64,000 nt of DNA, from positions 744,001 to 808,000 of the forward strand of contig NZ_FNON01000002.1 of the NCBI RefSeq assembly GCF_900107045.1, given 5' to 3'. This DNA comes from Amycolatopsis xylanica. Lineage in GTDB: Bacteria; Actinomycetota; Actinomycetes; Mycobacteriales; Pseudonocardiaceae. Below, in pieces: positions 10,667 through 19,004 of this stretch (its first letter is position 1; each line of letters opens with the position of its first letter). The notes under the pieces were generated by a model. The model was not told the origin of the DNA, ran no database searches, and saw nothing but the letters and a program-made list of their open reading frames with translations. The translations under genes were made by a program, and so were the position numbers.

Positions 10667-11431
10667 GTGGATTACGCGGGACTGCGCACCGGATTGCTCG
10701 AACCGGCACTCGGCGACGTGGACCTGACCGCCGAGCCACGGCGCTTCTTCCGGCATGTCGTCCCGTGCCCGCGCTGCAACGGTTCCGGCACTCAGCGGGT
10801 CCTCTGGGACGACGAGTGGGAGGACGGCTGGAGCTGCGGCCACTGCCTGCCGTGGACCGGGCACACCAAGGACTCGCCGATCGACGCCGTGCCGGACGGC
10901 TCGCACGTGAAGGCGCTGGGTCCGTCCATCGTGGAGGCCGAGGCGCTCGCCTGGGAGACGGCCGCGCTGATCGAGCCGTGGGGCTCGCGGCCAGCCGAGC
11001 GGATCGTCTGGCGGGTCGGCACGACCGGCACCAAGAAGATCGGCGATCACTGCGTTCCGGTCGACATCGGCTTGCTGGTCAACGACATCTTCTTCATCCA
11101 CCTGCGCGAGGAGCTCAAGGGCTGCGACGCGGGCATCGACATCTCGACACCGGGCTACGACCGGCCCGCGCCCTATCCGGACGTCGCGTTCCAGGCGCGC
11201 AAGCACGCCAACTGGGCGGCAGCGGCGGCGGCCGGACACCGCTTCCCGGAACGGATCCGGCACGCGAACGGCGTCAAGGAACTGGGTGATCATCCGCTGG
11301 CGGGCAAGTCGTTCGCGGAGCTGCCGAACTTCTACACGCAGGTGCTGGGGATCTGGCTGACCGGGTACGCGCTCGAGTCCATCAAGGACGGCACGATCTG
11401 CCTGTACGCGGCTAGCGCAGCCGATCGATGA
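10667..11431 (+). CDS. Uncharacterised protein with N-terminal zinc-ribbon
   Basis: A 254-residue protein of unknown function. Near residues 28-55 there are two CxxC pairs (PCPRCNGSG and SCGHC) separated by an acidic, Trp-rich loop, which fits a zinc ribbon of the DnaJ or rubredoxin-knuckle kind. The remainder is mixed alpha/beta with a metal-like IFFIHLREELKG and no recognised catalytic motif. GTG 10667 lies seven bases after the acetyltransferase stop. The end overlaps the convergent TetR gene by 20 bases. Confidence 0.6.
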   Translation: MDYAGLRTGLLEPALGDVDLTAEPRRFFRHVVPCPRCNGSGTQRVLWDDEWEDGWSCGHCLPWTGHTKDSPIDAVPDGSHVKALGPSIVEAEALAWETAALIEPWGSRPAERIVWRVGTTGTKKIGDHCVPVDIGLLVNDIFFIHLREELKGCDAGIDISTPGYDRPAPYPDVAFQARKHANWAAAAAAGHRFPERIRHANGVKELGDHPLAGKSFAELPNFYTQVLGIWLTGYALESIKDGTICLYAASAADR

Positions 11432-12050
11432 CGTCGACGTCCGGCTCCCGCAGCCGGGTGATGCCACCGACCGTGAACTCGGTGAGCAGGTCGATCAGCG
11501 CGTCGGCGTCGGGCGGCTGGCCGTCCCAGGTCATCTGGACGAGCGCCTCGGTCATCGCGAAGTAGAGCGTGACGAGCGCGTTGTCGGACCGGCCCGCGTC
11601 GACGCCGTGCTCGGCCCAGCGCTGCTTGGCGACCTCGGTGTAGACCCCGGCCAGCCGCTCCCTCAACCGGGTGAGTGCCGGATTGCCGAGCCGCTCGGCC
11701 TCGCGGAGCACCGGGAAGGCCTCGGGATTGGCCGCGACGAAGGCGAACATGTTCGCGTAGTTCATCCGTGCCCACGCGCGCAGGTTCGGCGTCTTCTCCC
11801 GTGCCAGCGCCACGATGCCGACGAACGAGCGCTCCTCGACATCGGCCACGACCTCGGTGAAGAGCGCCGCCCGGTCGCCGAAGCTCTCGTACACCGACTG
11901 TCGCGAGACGCCTGCCTGGCGGGCGATCTGCTCGATGGTGGCCTGCTCGCCGTGCAGCGCGTAGAGCGACGCGGCCGCGCGCAACACGCGTTCGCGCTGC
12001 TCACCGAGCGGGAGCTTGCGCGGGCGTCCGCGACGAGCGGGGGTTGACAT
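11412..12050 (-). CDS. TetR/AcrR-family regulator
   Basis: A 212-residue repressor-type protein with a basic N-tail (RRGRPRK). The TetR helix-turn-helix is at residues 25-60 (TIEQIARQAGVSRQSVYESF, then GDRAALF); an all-helical ligand domain follows. ATG 12050 is preferred, with GAGGTG upstream; GTG 12059 would add three residues. It is divergent from the secreted lipase gene. A 10-base-arm palindrome lies between them at 12073-12094, so it likely controls both itself and the lipase. Confidence 0.85.
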   Translation of the reverse strand: MSTPARRGRPRKLPLGEQRERVLRAAASLYALHGEQATIEQIARQAGVSRQSVYESFGDRAALFTEVVADVEERSFVGIVALAREKTPNLRAWARMNYANMFAFVAANPEAFPVLREAERLGNPALTRLRERLAGVYTEVAKQRWAEHGVDAGRSDNALVTLYFAMTEALVQMTWDGQPPDADALIDLLTEFTVGGITRLREPDVDVIDRLR

Positions 12051-12072
12051 GTGGGGCACCTCACCTCATTCT

Positions 12073-12094
12073 TTTTCGACACGAGTGTCGAAAA
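12073..12094. promoter_or_regulatory. Palindromic operator between TetR and lipase genes
   Basis: Arms TTTTCGACAC and GTGTCGAAAA are exact complements around a 2-base GA spacer. The site starts 22 bases upstream of the TetR start and 33 bases upstream of the lipase start. Symmetry and position fit a TetR-type operator. No binding data are available. Confidence 0.6.
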
Positions 12095-12127
12095 CTCAGC
12101 ACCCCGACTGCTCAATGAGGAGCAAGC

Positions 12128-13336
12128 GTGCGCACTTTCTCTCGTCTCGGCCTTGTCGCGGCCGTCGCCATCGCGTTACTGGGTACCCCCGCCCGAGCGG
12201 GCGCCACCACCTTCTACGACCCGCCTTCCCCGCTGCCGTCCGGAGCGAACGGCGACATCATTCGCCACGAGGTTTCGCAGTTCTACATCGATCCCGTAAA
12301 GCTCATCAGGGCGGACGCCAAGGTGCAACGGATCATGTATCGCAGTACGGACACGCATGACCGCCCGATGGCCGTCACCGGCACCGTCCTCACCCCCAAT
12401 GTCCCCTGGATCGGCGCAGGTCAGCGCCCGATCATCAGCTACGCCGCCGGCACTCAGGGCATCGGCGACTCCTGCGCGCCGTCGAAGGCGCTGGCCGCCG
12501 GCTTCGAGTACGAGGGCCCGTTCATCGAGGGGCTGCTCGCCCGCGGATACGGCGTGGTCGTCACCGACTACGAAGGCCTCGGCACGCCAGGCGTCCACAC
12601 GTACATGAACCGGCTTTCGCAGGGACACGCCGTGCTCGACGCGATCCGCGCCGCCCAGCGGCTGCCCGAGGCCGGACTGCCCGACGCCGGGCCGGTCGCC
12701 ATCGCGGGTTACTCGCAGGGCGGCGGGGCCTCGGCGGCGGCCGCCGAACTCCAGCCTTCGTACGCGCCGGAGTTGAACCTGAAGGGCGCGTACGCGGGCG
12801 CCGTCCCGGCGGATCTGGCCGAGGTGGCGAAGGTGCTCGACGGGCACTACGCGGTCGGCTTCCTCGGGTTCGCGCTGGTCAGCATGGACGCGGCGTACCC
12901 GGAGCTGAACATCCCCTCGCTGCTGAACGCACGCGGCAAGCAGCTGTTCGAGCAGGTCAAGAACGAATGCACGGTCGAGGCGATCGCGGCGCACGCGTTC
13001 ACCCAGTCGTCGACGCTGACGAACGACGGCCGGTCGCTGACCGCGTACCTCGGTGAGGAGCCGTACAAGTCCCGGGTCGGCCAGCAGCTGATCGGCAAGC
13101 TCAAGCCGACCGCGCCGGTGCTGATCGTGCACAGCGTGCTCGACGACATCGTCCCGTACGAGCAGGACCGCACGATGGCCCGCTCCTGGTGCTCGAAGGG
13201 CACGAAGGTCCAGTTCAGCAGCTCGCTGGTGCCGACCCACGTCGGCGGCTTCGTCCGCGCCTACCCCGAGGCCTACGCCTGGCTCGAAGGCCGCTTCGCC
13301 GCCTTCCCCGCCCCCACCAACTGCGGCTGGTTCTGA
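12128..13336 (+). CDS. Secreted lipase/esterase (LIP family)
   Basis: A 402-residue exported alpha/beta hydrolase. GTG 12128 follows GAGGAG. The signal peptide (RLGLVAAVAIALLGTPARAG) is about 24 residues. The nucleophile elbow is GYSQGG, the acid is likely the Asp in HSVLDDIVPYEQ, and the His is in PTHVGGF. These are features of the secretory lipase family, related to fungal CalA-type lipases and common in actinomycetes. It is expected to hydrolyse acyl esters outside the cell. It is divergent from its putative TetR regulator and followed by a large bidirectional terminator. Confidence 0.88.
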   Translation: MRTFSRLGLVAAVAIALLGTPARAGATTFYDPPSPLPSGANGDIIRHEVSQFYIDPVKLIRADAKVQRIMYRSTDTHDRPMAVTGTVLTPNVPWIGAGQRPIISYAAGTQGIGDSCAPSKALAAGFEYEGPFIEGLLARGYGVVVTDYEGLGTPGVHTYMNRLSQGHAVLDAIRAAQRLPEAGLPDAGPVAIAGYSQGGGASAAAAELQPSYAPELNLKGAYAGAVPADLAEVAKVLDGHYAVGFLGFALVSMDAAYPELNIPSLLNARGKQLFEQVKNECTVEAIAAHAFTQSSTLTNDGRSLTAYLGEEPYKSRVGQQLIGKLKPTAPVLIVHSVLDDIVPYEQDRTMARSWCSKGTKVQFSSSLVPTHVGGFVRAYPEAYAWLEGRFAAFPAPTNCGWF

Positions 13337-13343
13337 CCCGGCG

Positions 13344-13436
13344 AAAAAAATCCCAATGTGGCTTTCGTCAGCTTCGGCCTGACGAAAGCCACATTGGCGG
13401 CCGGAAACCCGACCAATGCCACATTGGGATTTTTTT
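13344..13436. terminator. Nested bidirectional terminator, family B copy 1
   Basis: Outer arms AAAAAAATCCCAATGTGGC and its exact complement close a long hairpin, giving a T-tract on both strands. Inside lies a second hairpin with 19-base arms (CCAATGTGGCTTTCGTCAG, 13353-13371, and its complement 13379-13397). It sits between the convergent lipase and DUF3151 genes, so it can stop transcription from both sides. A sister element lies at 15268-15366. Confidence 0.85.
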
Positions 13437-13453
13437 CCGGTTTTGACCTGGGA

Positions 13454-13864
13454 TCAGGCGAGGCCCGTGGCTTCGGCGGCCGCCGGGTCGGAGTCGGTGA
13501 TGAAGGTGCGGCAGCGGTCGTACTCTTCGGTCTCGCCGATCTTCCCGGCGGCCTTCGCGAGTACGGCGAGCGCGCGCAGGAAGCCCTGGTTGGGGCGGTG
13601 CGACCACGGCACCGGGCCGAAGCCCTTCCAGCCGGCGCGGCGCAGCTGGTCGAGTCCGCGGTGGTAGCCGGTGCGGGCGTAGGCGTACGCGGCGACGGTC
13701 TCACCGGCTTCGAAGGCGGTCTCGGCCAGCTGAGCCCAGGCGGCACTGAAGTACGGGTGCTCCGCCGCGACGCCGGCCGGGTCGACGCCCGCGTCGAGTG
13801 CGGCCTGCGCGACGGTGTGCTCTGGCAGCAAGGTCGGCTCCGGGCCGAGCAGGTTGTGCGTCAT
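13454..13864 (-). CDS. DUF3151 family protein (Rv0360c-like)
   Basis: A 136-residue soluble helical protein. Residues such as NLLGPEPTLLPE, ALDAGVDPAGVAAEHP, and AYARTGYHRGLDQLRRAGWK followed by GFGPVPW match the DUF3151 family of actinobacteria. It has a tetratricopeptide-like feel, without known function. Gene order relative to purA and fba is as recalled for M. tuberculosis Rv0360c. The start is ATG 13864. Confidence 0.85.
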   Translation of the reverse strand: MTHNLLGPEPTLLPEHTVAQAALDAGVDPAGVAAEHPYFSAAWAQLAETAFEAGETVAAYAYARTGYHRGLDQLRRAGWKGFGPVPWSHRPNQGFLRALAVLAKAAGKIGETEEYDRCRTFITDSDPAAAEATGLA

Positions 13865-13877
13865 GAGCCCATTGTGC

Positions 13878-13967
13878 TCAGCTGAAGAACAGGGCTCCGA
13901 CCACCCCGCCCGCGGCCAGCACGAGGCAGCCGACGAGGACAGCGGCGACAAAGCGTTTCGGCATCAT
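13878..13967 (-). CDS. Possible 29-residue single-pass membrane peptide
   Basis: A short frame, MMPKRFVAAVLVGCLVLAAG followed by GVVGALFFS, has a basic N-terminus and a single hydrophobic helix. It lies 13 bases upstream of the DUF3151 start on the same strand. The ribosome-binding site is weak. It could be a genuine small membrane protein or chance; no homologue is known to me. Confidence 0.35.
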   Translation of the reverse strand: MMPKRFVAAVLVGCLVLAAGGVVGALFFS

Positions 13968-14073
13968 GGCGGCAGAGGATGCCTCGACCACCACGCGGAA
14001 AGCAAACTCGTCACTCCTCAGGGTGAACCCTGGTTTTTCCCGGTCCGGTACCGATCGGTAAGTCGACTAAGCG

Positions 14074-15273
14074 ATGATTAGCGGCATGACAAAGGCAGTG
14101 GACGTGTCTGGGGTCGTCGAGCCCGGCGCCATCCCCCGTAGCCCGATCGCCAAGACGCGGCTGTTCTTCAAGCTGCACTGGCACCGCGGCGCGCCGGGGC
14201 AGCCGACCCCGCAGTGGGCACTGAACTTCTGCTACTCGATGTGGCTGATCGCGTTCGCGTTCAAGATGCTCGGGTCGACCTGGGACATGTCGTGGCACTT
14301 CAAGTTCCTGCGTGACGACCTCGCGCCGCCGCACCTGATCAACACGGTCGGCACCGGCATACTGGTGGTGCTGGTCGCGATCCACAGCTACACCGGCCTC
14401 GGCTGCGACAAGCGTTCGCTGCGGCTGATGCAGGGCGGGATGATCCTGTTCCTGATCGCCGGGCCGCTCGACATCCTCAACCACCGGCTCAACGGACTCG
14501 ACCTGACCGCGTGGAGCCCGTCGCACATGATGCTCTACCTGGGCACCGAGATCATGATCCTCGGCGTGATCGACGGCTGGATGAAGTTCTCCGCGCCCGG
14601 CCGCCTGCGTTCACTGGTCCTCACCGGACTCTGGGTCTTCTTGCTGGAGAACACGTTCTTCTCGAACGGCCAGCAGGAGTACGGCATCATCGGCCTGCGC
14701 GCCTGGGAACGCGGCGAGCCCGAGGCCGAGCACGAGCTGCTGAGCTTCGCCGCGAAGCAGATCGGCCACCCGGTCGACCTGGCCGCGGTCACCCACTTCA
14801 CCATGCCGATCCCGTCGTGGGTCTACCCGCTGTGGGGCATCGGCGTCTCCGCGCTCGTGCTGGCGCTGGCCCGCAAGACGATCGGCAAGCAGTGGGCGGC
14901 CACCGCGGTGGCGGGCGCATACCTGGCGTATCGCCTGATCATGTGGCCGATCCTGCTCGGCATCGGCTTCCCGGTCCCGACGGTCCCGTTCTATCTGCTG
15001 GCCGTCGGCCTCGCGGTGGACCTGGCGTTCCGCATCGGCCGCGAGCACAAGCTCCTGACGGCGGGCGCCGGCGCGCTGCTGGTCACCGCCTTCGGCTACA
15101 GCACGCTGTGGGTCCAGTCCCAGCTGCGGCCCTGGTTCCTGGGCGACGCGCACACGGAGTCCGCACCCCCGGTCGCCTACTGGACGGTCCCGATCGCCCT
15201 GGTCGGCCTAGCGATCCTCTTCTGGCTGGGCCTGCGCTTCTTCACCCGCCGGACCCAGCCCGCCCAGGCTTAA
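14074..15273 (+). CDS. Multi-pass membrane protein of unknown function
   Basis: A 399-residue protein with about nine to ten hydrophobic segments spread over its length, among them FCYSMWLIAFAFKMLG, LINTVGTGILVVLVAIHSY and VAYWTVPIALVGLAILFW. Histidines occur near segment ends (MSWHFKF, SPSHMMLYL, AVTHFTMPIPSW), which could bind metal or heme, but no named family is recognised. ATG 14074 is used; ATG 14086 is also possible. Its stop codon lies inside the left arm of the following terminator hairpin. Confidence 0.6.
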   Translation: MISGMTKAVDVSGVVEPGAIPRSPIAKTRLFFKLHWHRGAPGQPTPQWALNFCYSMWLIAFAFKMLGSTWDMSWHFKFLRDDLAPPHLINTVGTGILVVLVAIHSYTGLGCDKRSLRLMQGGMILFLIAGPLDILNHRLNGLDLTAWSPSHMMLYLGTEIMILGVIDGWMKFSAPGRLRSLVLTGLWVFLLENTFFSNGQQEYGIIGLRAWERGEPEAEHELLSFAAKQIGHPVDLAAVTHFTMPIPSWVYPLWGIGVSALVLALARKTIGKQWAATAVAGAYLAYRLIMWPILLGIGFPVPTVPFYLLAVGLAVDLAFRIGREHKLLTAGAGALLVTAFGYSTLWVQSQLRPWFLGDAHTESAPPVAYWTVPIALVGLAILFWLGLRFFTRRTQPAQA

Positions 15274-15366
15274 AAAATCCCAATGTGGCATTGGTCAGGT
15301 TCCAGGCCGCCAATGTGGCTTTCGTCAGCTGAAAACTGACGAAAGCCACATTGGGATTTTTTAAGC
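15268..15366. terminator. Nested bidirectional terminator, family B copy 2
   Basis: Outer arms of 22 bases (starting GCTTAAAAAATCCCAATG at 15268-15289, complement 15345-15366) give A/T tracts on both sides. An inner hairpin repeats CCAATGTGGCTTTCGTCAG and its complement. It separates the convergent membrane-protein and fba genes. The TAA stop of the former is part of the left arm. Confidence 0.85.
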
Positions 15367-15370
15367 TGGG

Positions 15371-16396
15371 TCAGAGCTTCTGGCCGGCGGAGCGGAGGTG
15401 CTCGGCCGCCTCGCGGACCCGGGTGGCCATGCCCTTTTCGGCGGCCTTGAGGTAGCTGCGCGGGTCGTAGACCTTCTTGTTGCCGACCTCGCCGTCGATC
15501 TTCAAGACACCGTCGTAGTTCTTGAAGAAGTGGTCAGCGATCGGACGGGTGAAGGCGTACTGGGTGTCGGTGTCGACGTTCATCTTCACGACGCCGTAGG
15601 ACAGCGCGGCGTGGATGTCGGCGACCTCGGAGCCGGAGCCGCCGTGGAAGACGAAGTCGAACGGCTTCGCGTTGGTCAGGCCGAGCTTGGCCGCGACGAC
15701 GTCCTGGCCACCCTTGAGCACGTCCGGGCGGAGCTTGACGTTGCCGGGCTTGTAGACGCCGTGCACGTTGCCGAAGGTCGCGGCGAGCAGGTAGCGGCCC
15801 TTCTCACCGGTGCCGAGCACCTCGGCGGTCTTCAGGAAGTCGCCCTCGGCGGTGTAGAGCTTCTCGTTGATCTCGGCCTCGACGCCGTCCTCTTCGCCGC
15901 CGACGACGCCGATCTCGACCTCGAGGATGATCTTCGCGGCGGCCGCCTTCTCGAGCAGCTCGGCCGCGATGGTCAGGTTCTCGTCGAGGTCGATCGCGGA
16001 GCCGTCCCACATGTGCGACTGGAACAGCGGGTTCTCGCCGCGCTTGACGCGCTCGGCCGAGATGTCGAGCAGCGGGCGGACGAAGCCGTCGAGCTTGTCC
16101 TTGGGGCAGTGGTCGGTGTGCAGCGCGACGTTGATCGGGTAGCGCTTGGCGACCACGTTCGCGTACTCGGCCAGCGCGGTCGCGCCGACGACCATGTCCT
16201 TGACGGCCTGGCCGGAGGCGAATTCCGCGCCGCCGGTGGAGAACTGGATGATGCCGTCGCTCTCCGCCTCGGCGAACCCGCGGATCGCGGCGTTCAGGGT
16301 TTCCGAAGACGTCACGTTGATGGCCGGGTAAGCGAATTCGTTCGCTTTCGCCCGGTCAAGCATCTCCGCGTAGACCTCGGGGGTGGCGATGGGCAT
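15371..16396 (-). CDS. fba: Class II fructose-bisphosphate aldolase
   Basis: A 341-residue zinc-dependent aldolase of glycolysis and gluconeogenesis; it interconverts fructose-1,6-bisphosphate with glyceraldehyde-3-phosphate and DHAP. Key features: ALHTDHCPKDK (zinc His and catalytic Asp), the EVEIGVVGGEEDG loop, FGNVHGVYKPGNVKL (zinc His), FHGGSGS (zinc His and phosphate site), and NVDTDTQYAF. ATG 16396 follows GAGGAGGACC. It lies in the same purA-fba neighbourhood as in mycobacteria. Confidence 0.97.
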   Translation of the reverse strand: MPIATPEVYAEMLDRAKANEFAYPAINVTSSETLNAAIRGFAEAESDGIIQFSTGGAEFASGQAVKDMVVGATALAEYANVVAKRYPINVALHTDHCPKDKLDGFVRPLLDISAERVKRGENPLFQSHMWDGSAIDLDENLTIAAELLEKAAAAKIILEVEIGVVGGEEDGVEAEINEKLYTAEGDFLKTAEVLGTGEKGRYLLAATFGNVHGVYKPGNVKLRPDVLKGGQDVVAAKLGLTNAKPFDFVFHGGSGSEVADIHAALSYGVVKMNVDTDTQYAFTRPIADHFFKNYDGVLKIDGEVGNKKVYDPRSYLKAAEKGMATRVREAAEHLRSAGQKL

Positions 16397-16483
16397 CGTG
16401 GGTCCTCCTCGAACAGACTTGGTGCCTTCAGCCGCATCGTACGAGGTCGGCGGAACGGGCACACTGGTCGTATACGGAACGGG

Positions 16484-16500
16484 GTAGCACTTGGTGCTAC
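16484..16500. promoter_or_regulatory. Palindrome upstream of the VapBC pair
   Basis: GTAGCAC-TTG-GTGCTAC is a perfect 7-base inverted repeat ending 19 bases before the antitoxin start. Type II antitoxins normally bind such a site to repress their own operon. Role inferred from position only. Confidence 0.5.
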
Positions 16501-16519
16501 GGCGGGCTACGCTGTGCGC

Positions 16520-16771
16520 ATGGACGTCATCAGCCAGCGGGAGTTCCGTAACAACTCCGCCGCCATCATGGACGGGGTGGAGGCCGGAAAGACCTACTAC
16601 GTCACGCGCAACGGCGTGGAGATCGCCGAGCTGCGCCCCATCCAGCGGCGCCGCGGGCTGACCTCCGAGGAACTCTGCGCCAAGCACCGCAAACTGCCTC
16701 GCGTCGATGCCGAACTGCTGCGTCAGGAAGCCGACGAGTTCTTCGGCTCAGAGGACCGCATCGGTGACTGA
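16520..16771 (+). CDS. Type II antitoxin, Phd/YefM-like
   Basis: An 83-residue antitoxin. The N-terminal DNA-binding fold is typical of Phd/YefM (VISQREFRNNSAAIMDGVEA, then YYVTRNGVEIAELRP); the charged C-terminal tail (KLPRVDAELLRQEADEFFG) would wrap the toxin. ATG 16520 is used; the frame continues upstream only as an antisense shadow of fba. It overlaps the toxin start by eight bases, as is usual for VapBC pairs, and is preceded by a palindrome likely used in autoregulation. Confidence 0.88.
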   Translation: MDVISQREFRNNSAAIMDGVEAGKTYYVTRNGVEIAELRPIQRRRGLTSEELCAKHRKLPRVDAELLRQEADEFFGSEDRIGD

Positions 16772-17168
16772 ACGTCCCGAAAAAGGTGTGCTCGACACCT
16801 GCGTCTACATCGATCTCGGCGAACTGGACCCGGAGTCGCTGCCGAAGATCCCGTCGATCACCGCGGTCACCATGGCCGAGCTGCACCAGGGTGTCGCGAT
16901 GGCGAAGACACCCGCCGTCCGCGCGGCGCGCAACGAGCAGCTCGGCGCGGCGATGGTCGACTTCGTCCCACTGCCGCTGGACGCGGCGGCCGCGGCCCGC
17001 TACGGCACCTTGGTGTCACTGGTGCTCGCGGCGGACCGCGCCCCGAAGCCGCGCCGGATGGACCTGATGATCGCGGCCATCGCCTCGTCGTCCGAGCTGC
17101 CGCTCTACACGCGCAACCCGGACGACTTCAAGGGCTTGGAGTCGATGGTCGAGATCATCGCGGTGTGA
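16764..17168 (+). CDS. PIN-domain toxin (VapC-like)
   Basis: A 134-residue PIN-domain ribonuclease. Acidic metal-binding positions are visible: LDTCVYID (first Asp), MAELHQG (Glu), and RRMDLMIAAIA (third Asp), with a further Asp in NPDDFKG. VapC toxins cut tRNA or rRNA when freed from antitoxin. GTG 16764 overlaps the antitoxin gene, giving translational coupling. The 3' end overlaps the convergent LLM oxidoreductase gene by 14 bases. Confidence 0.88.
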   Translation: MTERPEKGVLDTCVYIDLGELDPESLPKIPSITAVTMAELHQGVAMAKTPAVRAARNEQLGAAMVDFVPLPLDAAAAARYGTLVSLVLAADRAPKPRRMDLMIAAIASSSELPLYTRNPDDFKGLESMVEIIAV

Positions 17169-17985
17169 CGGCCGCGATGATCGCCTCGTAGTCGAGGTTC
17201 TCGCCGAGCACCTGCACGGCCACGTGATCCGCACCCGCCTCCAGGTGCGCGGTGAGCCCGCGCGCGACAGTCTCCGCATCGCCCTGCACCACGAGCGCGT
17301 CGATGAGCCGGTCGCTGCCGCCGTCGGCGAGGTCCTCGTCGGTGAAGCCGAGATTGCGCAGCATGGTCGTGTAGTTGACCAGGCTGAGGTACGGGTTACG
17401 GACGGCCTCCCTGGCGATGGCCAGCGCGCGCTCACGCTCTTCGCCGAGCACGACCTTCTGTTCCGCGACCAGCAGCTTGTCCGCGCCGAGGATCTCGCGT
17501 GCCTGCCGGGTGTGCTCCGGGGTCGTGAGATACGGCAGCGCGCCGGCCGTGCGGTCGCCGGACAGCTTGATCACCTTGGGGCCGAGCGCGGCGAGCGCGC
17601 GGGATTCGACGGGAACGCCGGCCGCGTCGAGGCCGTCGAGGTAGTCGACCAGCGCTTGATAAGGCTTCTTGTACTCCTGCGTCGCCTCGGGGTGCCCGAC
17701 GCCGATGCCGAGGATGAAGCGGCCGGGGTACTTGTCGGCGAGCCGGTGGTATCCCGCGCCGACGCTCGCGGGGTCATCCGCCCAGACGTTGGCGATGCTG
17801 GTGCCGACGACGAGCGTGGTGGTCGCGGCGAGCAGGCCTTCGAGCTGCCCGATTTCGCTGACCAGCGAGGGAGAACTGCCCACCCAGAGCGCGCCGTAGC
17901 CGAGGCCCTCCAGCTCGACGGCCAGTTTGTCGGTGGTGAGCTGCTTCGGGCGCCAGACGCCGATCTTGCCGATTTCGAAGGTCAT
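17155..17985 (-). CDS. LLM-class F420-dependent oxidoreductase (TIGR03620-like)
   Basis: A 276-residue luciferase-like protein from a different subgroup than the two near 3 kb: FEIGKIGVWRPKQLTTDK, GYGALWVGSSPS, GTSIANVWADDPASVGAGYH, GRFILGIGVGHPE. F420 is the likely cofactor; the substrate is unknown. ATG 17985 is preferred; an in-frame start at 18018 is possible. It is divergent from an aldo/keto reductase 50 bases away. Confidence 0.8.
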   Translation of the reverse strand: MTFEIGKIGVWRPKQLTTDKLAVELEGLGYGALWVGSSPSLVSEIGQLEGLLAATTTLVVGTSIANVWADDPASVGAGYHRLADKYPGRFILGIGVGHPEATQEYKKPYQALVDYLDGLDAAGVPVESRALAALGPKVIKLSGDRTAGALPYLTTPEHTRQAREILGADKLLVAEQKVVLGEERERALAIAREAVRNPYLSLVNYTTMLRNLGFTDEDLADGGSDRLIDALVVQGDAETVARGLTAHLEAGADHVAVQVLGENLDYEAIIAAVTPR

Positions 17986-18035
17986 GATCGGTCCAACCCG
18001 AGCGTCGCCGGGTTTCATTCCGCTAGCGTCGGATC

Positions 18036-18938
18036 ATGGCGAAAATCGGGGAACTCGAAGTCTGCGAGCTCAATCTCGGCGGCAACGTCTTCGGCTGGAC
18101 GGCCGACGAGGAGCAGTCGTTCGCGGTGCTGGACGCGTACGCGGAGGCGGGCGGCAACTTCATCGACACTGCCGACGTGTACTCGGGCGGCAAGTCGGAG
18201 GCGATCATCGGCAACTGGCTCACCCGCCGCGGCCGCCGCGACGACATGGTCATCGCGACCAAGGTGGGCAGCTGGGCCGAGCGGCCGGGACTGTCGGCGA
18301 AGAACATCGCCGCGGCGGCCGACGACTCGCTGCGACGGCTCGGCACCGATCACATCGACCTCTACTACGCGCACCGCGACTACGACGAGACCCCGCTCGA
18401 AGAGACCCTCAGCGCATTCGACGCACTGGTCAGGGCGGGCAAGGTGCGCCACATCGCGGCGTCGAACTACACCGCGGCACGACTGGCCGAAGCACTGTCC
18501 ATTTCGGACCGTGCGGGCTACGCGCGCTACGTCGCGGTGCAGCCGCACTACAACCTGCTCGAGCGCGACTACGAGCAGGACCTGGCGCCGTTCATCGCCC
18601 GCGAAGGCCTGACGACGCTGCCGTATTTCGCGCTGGCCATGGGTTTCCTCGCCGGGAAGTACCGCTCGGCCGACACGCCGTCCGACAGCCCGCGCGCGCC
18701 GCGAGCCGCGGCCTACCTCAACGACCGGGGCGAACGCGTGCTCGCCGCGCTCGACGAGATCGCCCAGGCCCACTCGGTTCCGGTGGCCGCGGTGTCGCTG
18801 GCCTGGCTGCGCGCGCAGCCGACGGTCGCCGCGCCGATCGCGAGCGCACGCACGACCGAGCAGCTCGCCGATCTGCTGCCGTCGCTCACCCTCGAGCTGA
18901 CCGCCGAAGAGGTCGAAGCGCTCACGTCAGCCTACTGA
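18036..18938 (+). CDS. Aldo/keto reductase
   Basis: A 300-residue NADPH-dependent TIM-barrel reductase. Motifs: NLGGNVFGWTADEEQSFAVL, FIDTADVYSGGKSE (catalytic Asp/Tyr), VIATKVGSW (Lys), DLYYAHRDYDETPLEETL (His), and the C-terminal cofactor block PIASARTTEQLADLL. It is of the oxidoreductase type that includes YajO/Tas-like enzymes. The substrate is unknown. It is divergent from the LLM gene. Confidence 0.9.
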   Translation: MAKIGELEVCELNLGGNVFGWTADEEQSFAVLDAYAEAGGNFIDTADVYSGGKSEAIIGNWLTRRGRRDDMVIATKVGSWAERPGLSAKNIAAAADDSLRRLGTDHIDLYYAHRDYDETPLEETLSAFDALVRAGKVRHIAASNYTAARLAEALSISDRAGYARYVAVQPHYNLLERDYEQDLAPFIAREGLTTLPYFALAMGFLAGKYRSADTPSDSPRAPRAAAYLNDRGERVLAALDEIAQAHSVPVAAVSLAWLRAQPTVAAPIASARTTEQLADLLPSLTLELTAEEVEALTSAY

Positions 18939-19004
18939 CGGGTAGCTTACTTGGGGTAAGTTCGGGTAGCGTGCCTGGCCACGGGGGCTGAACTAGGAGG
19001 CGTC

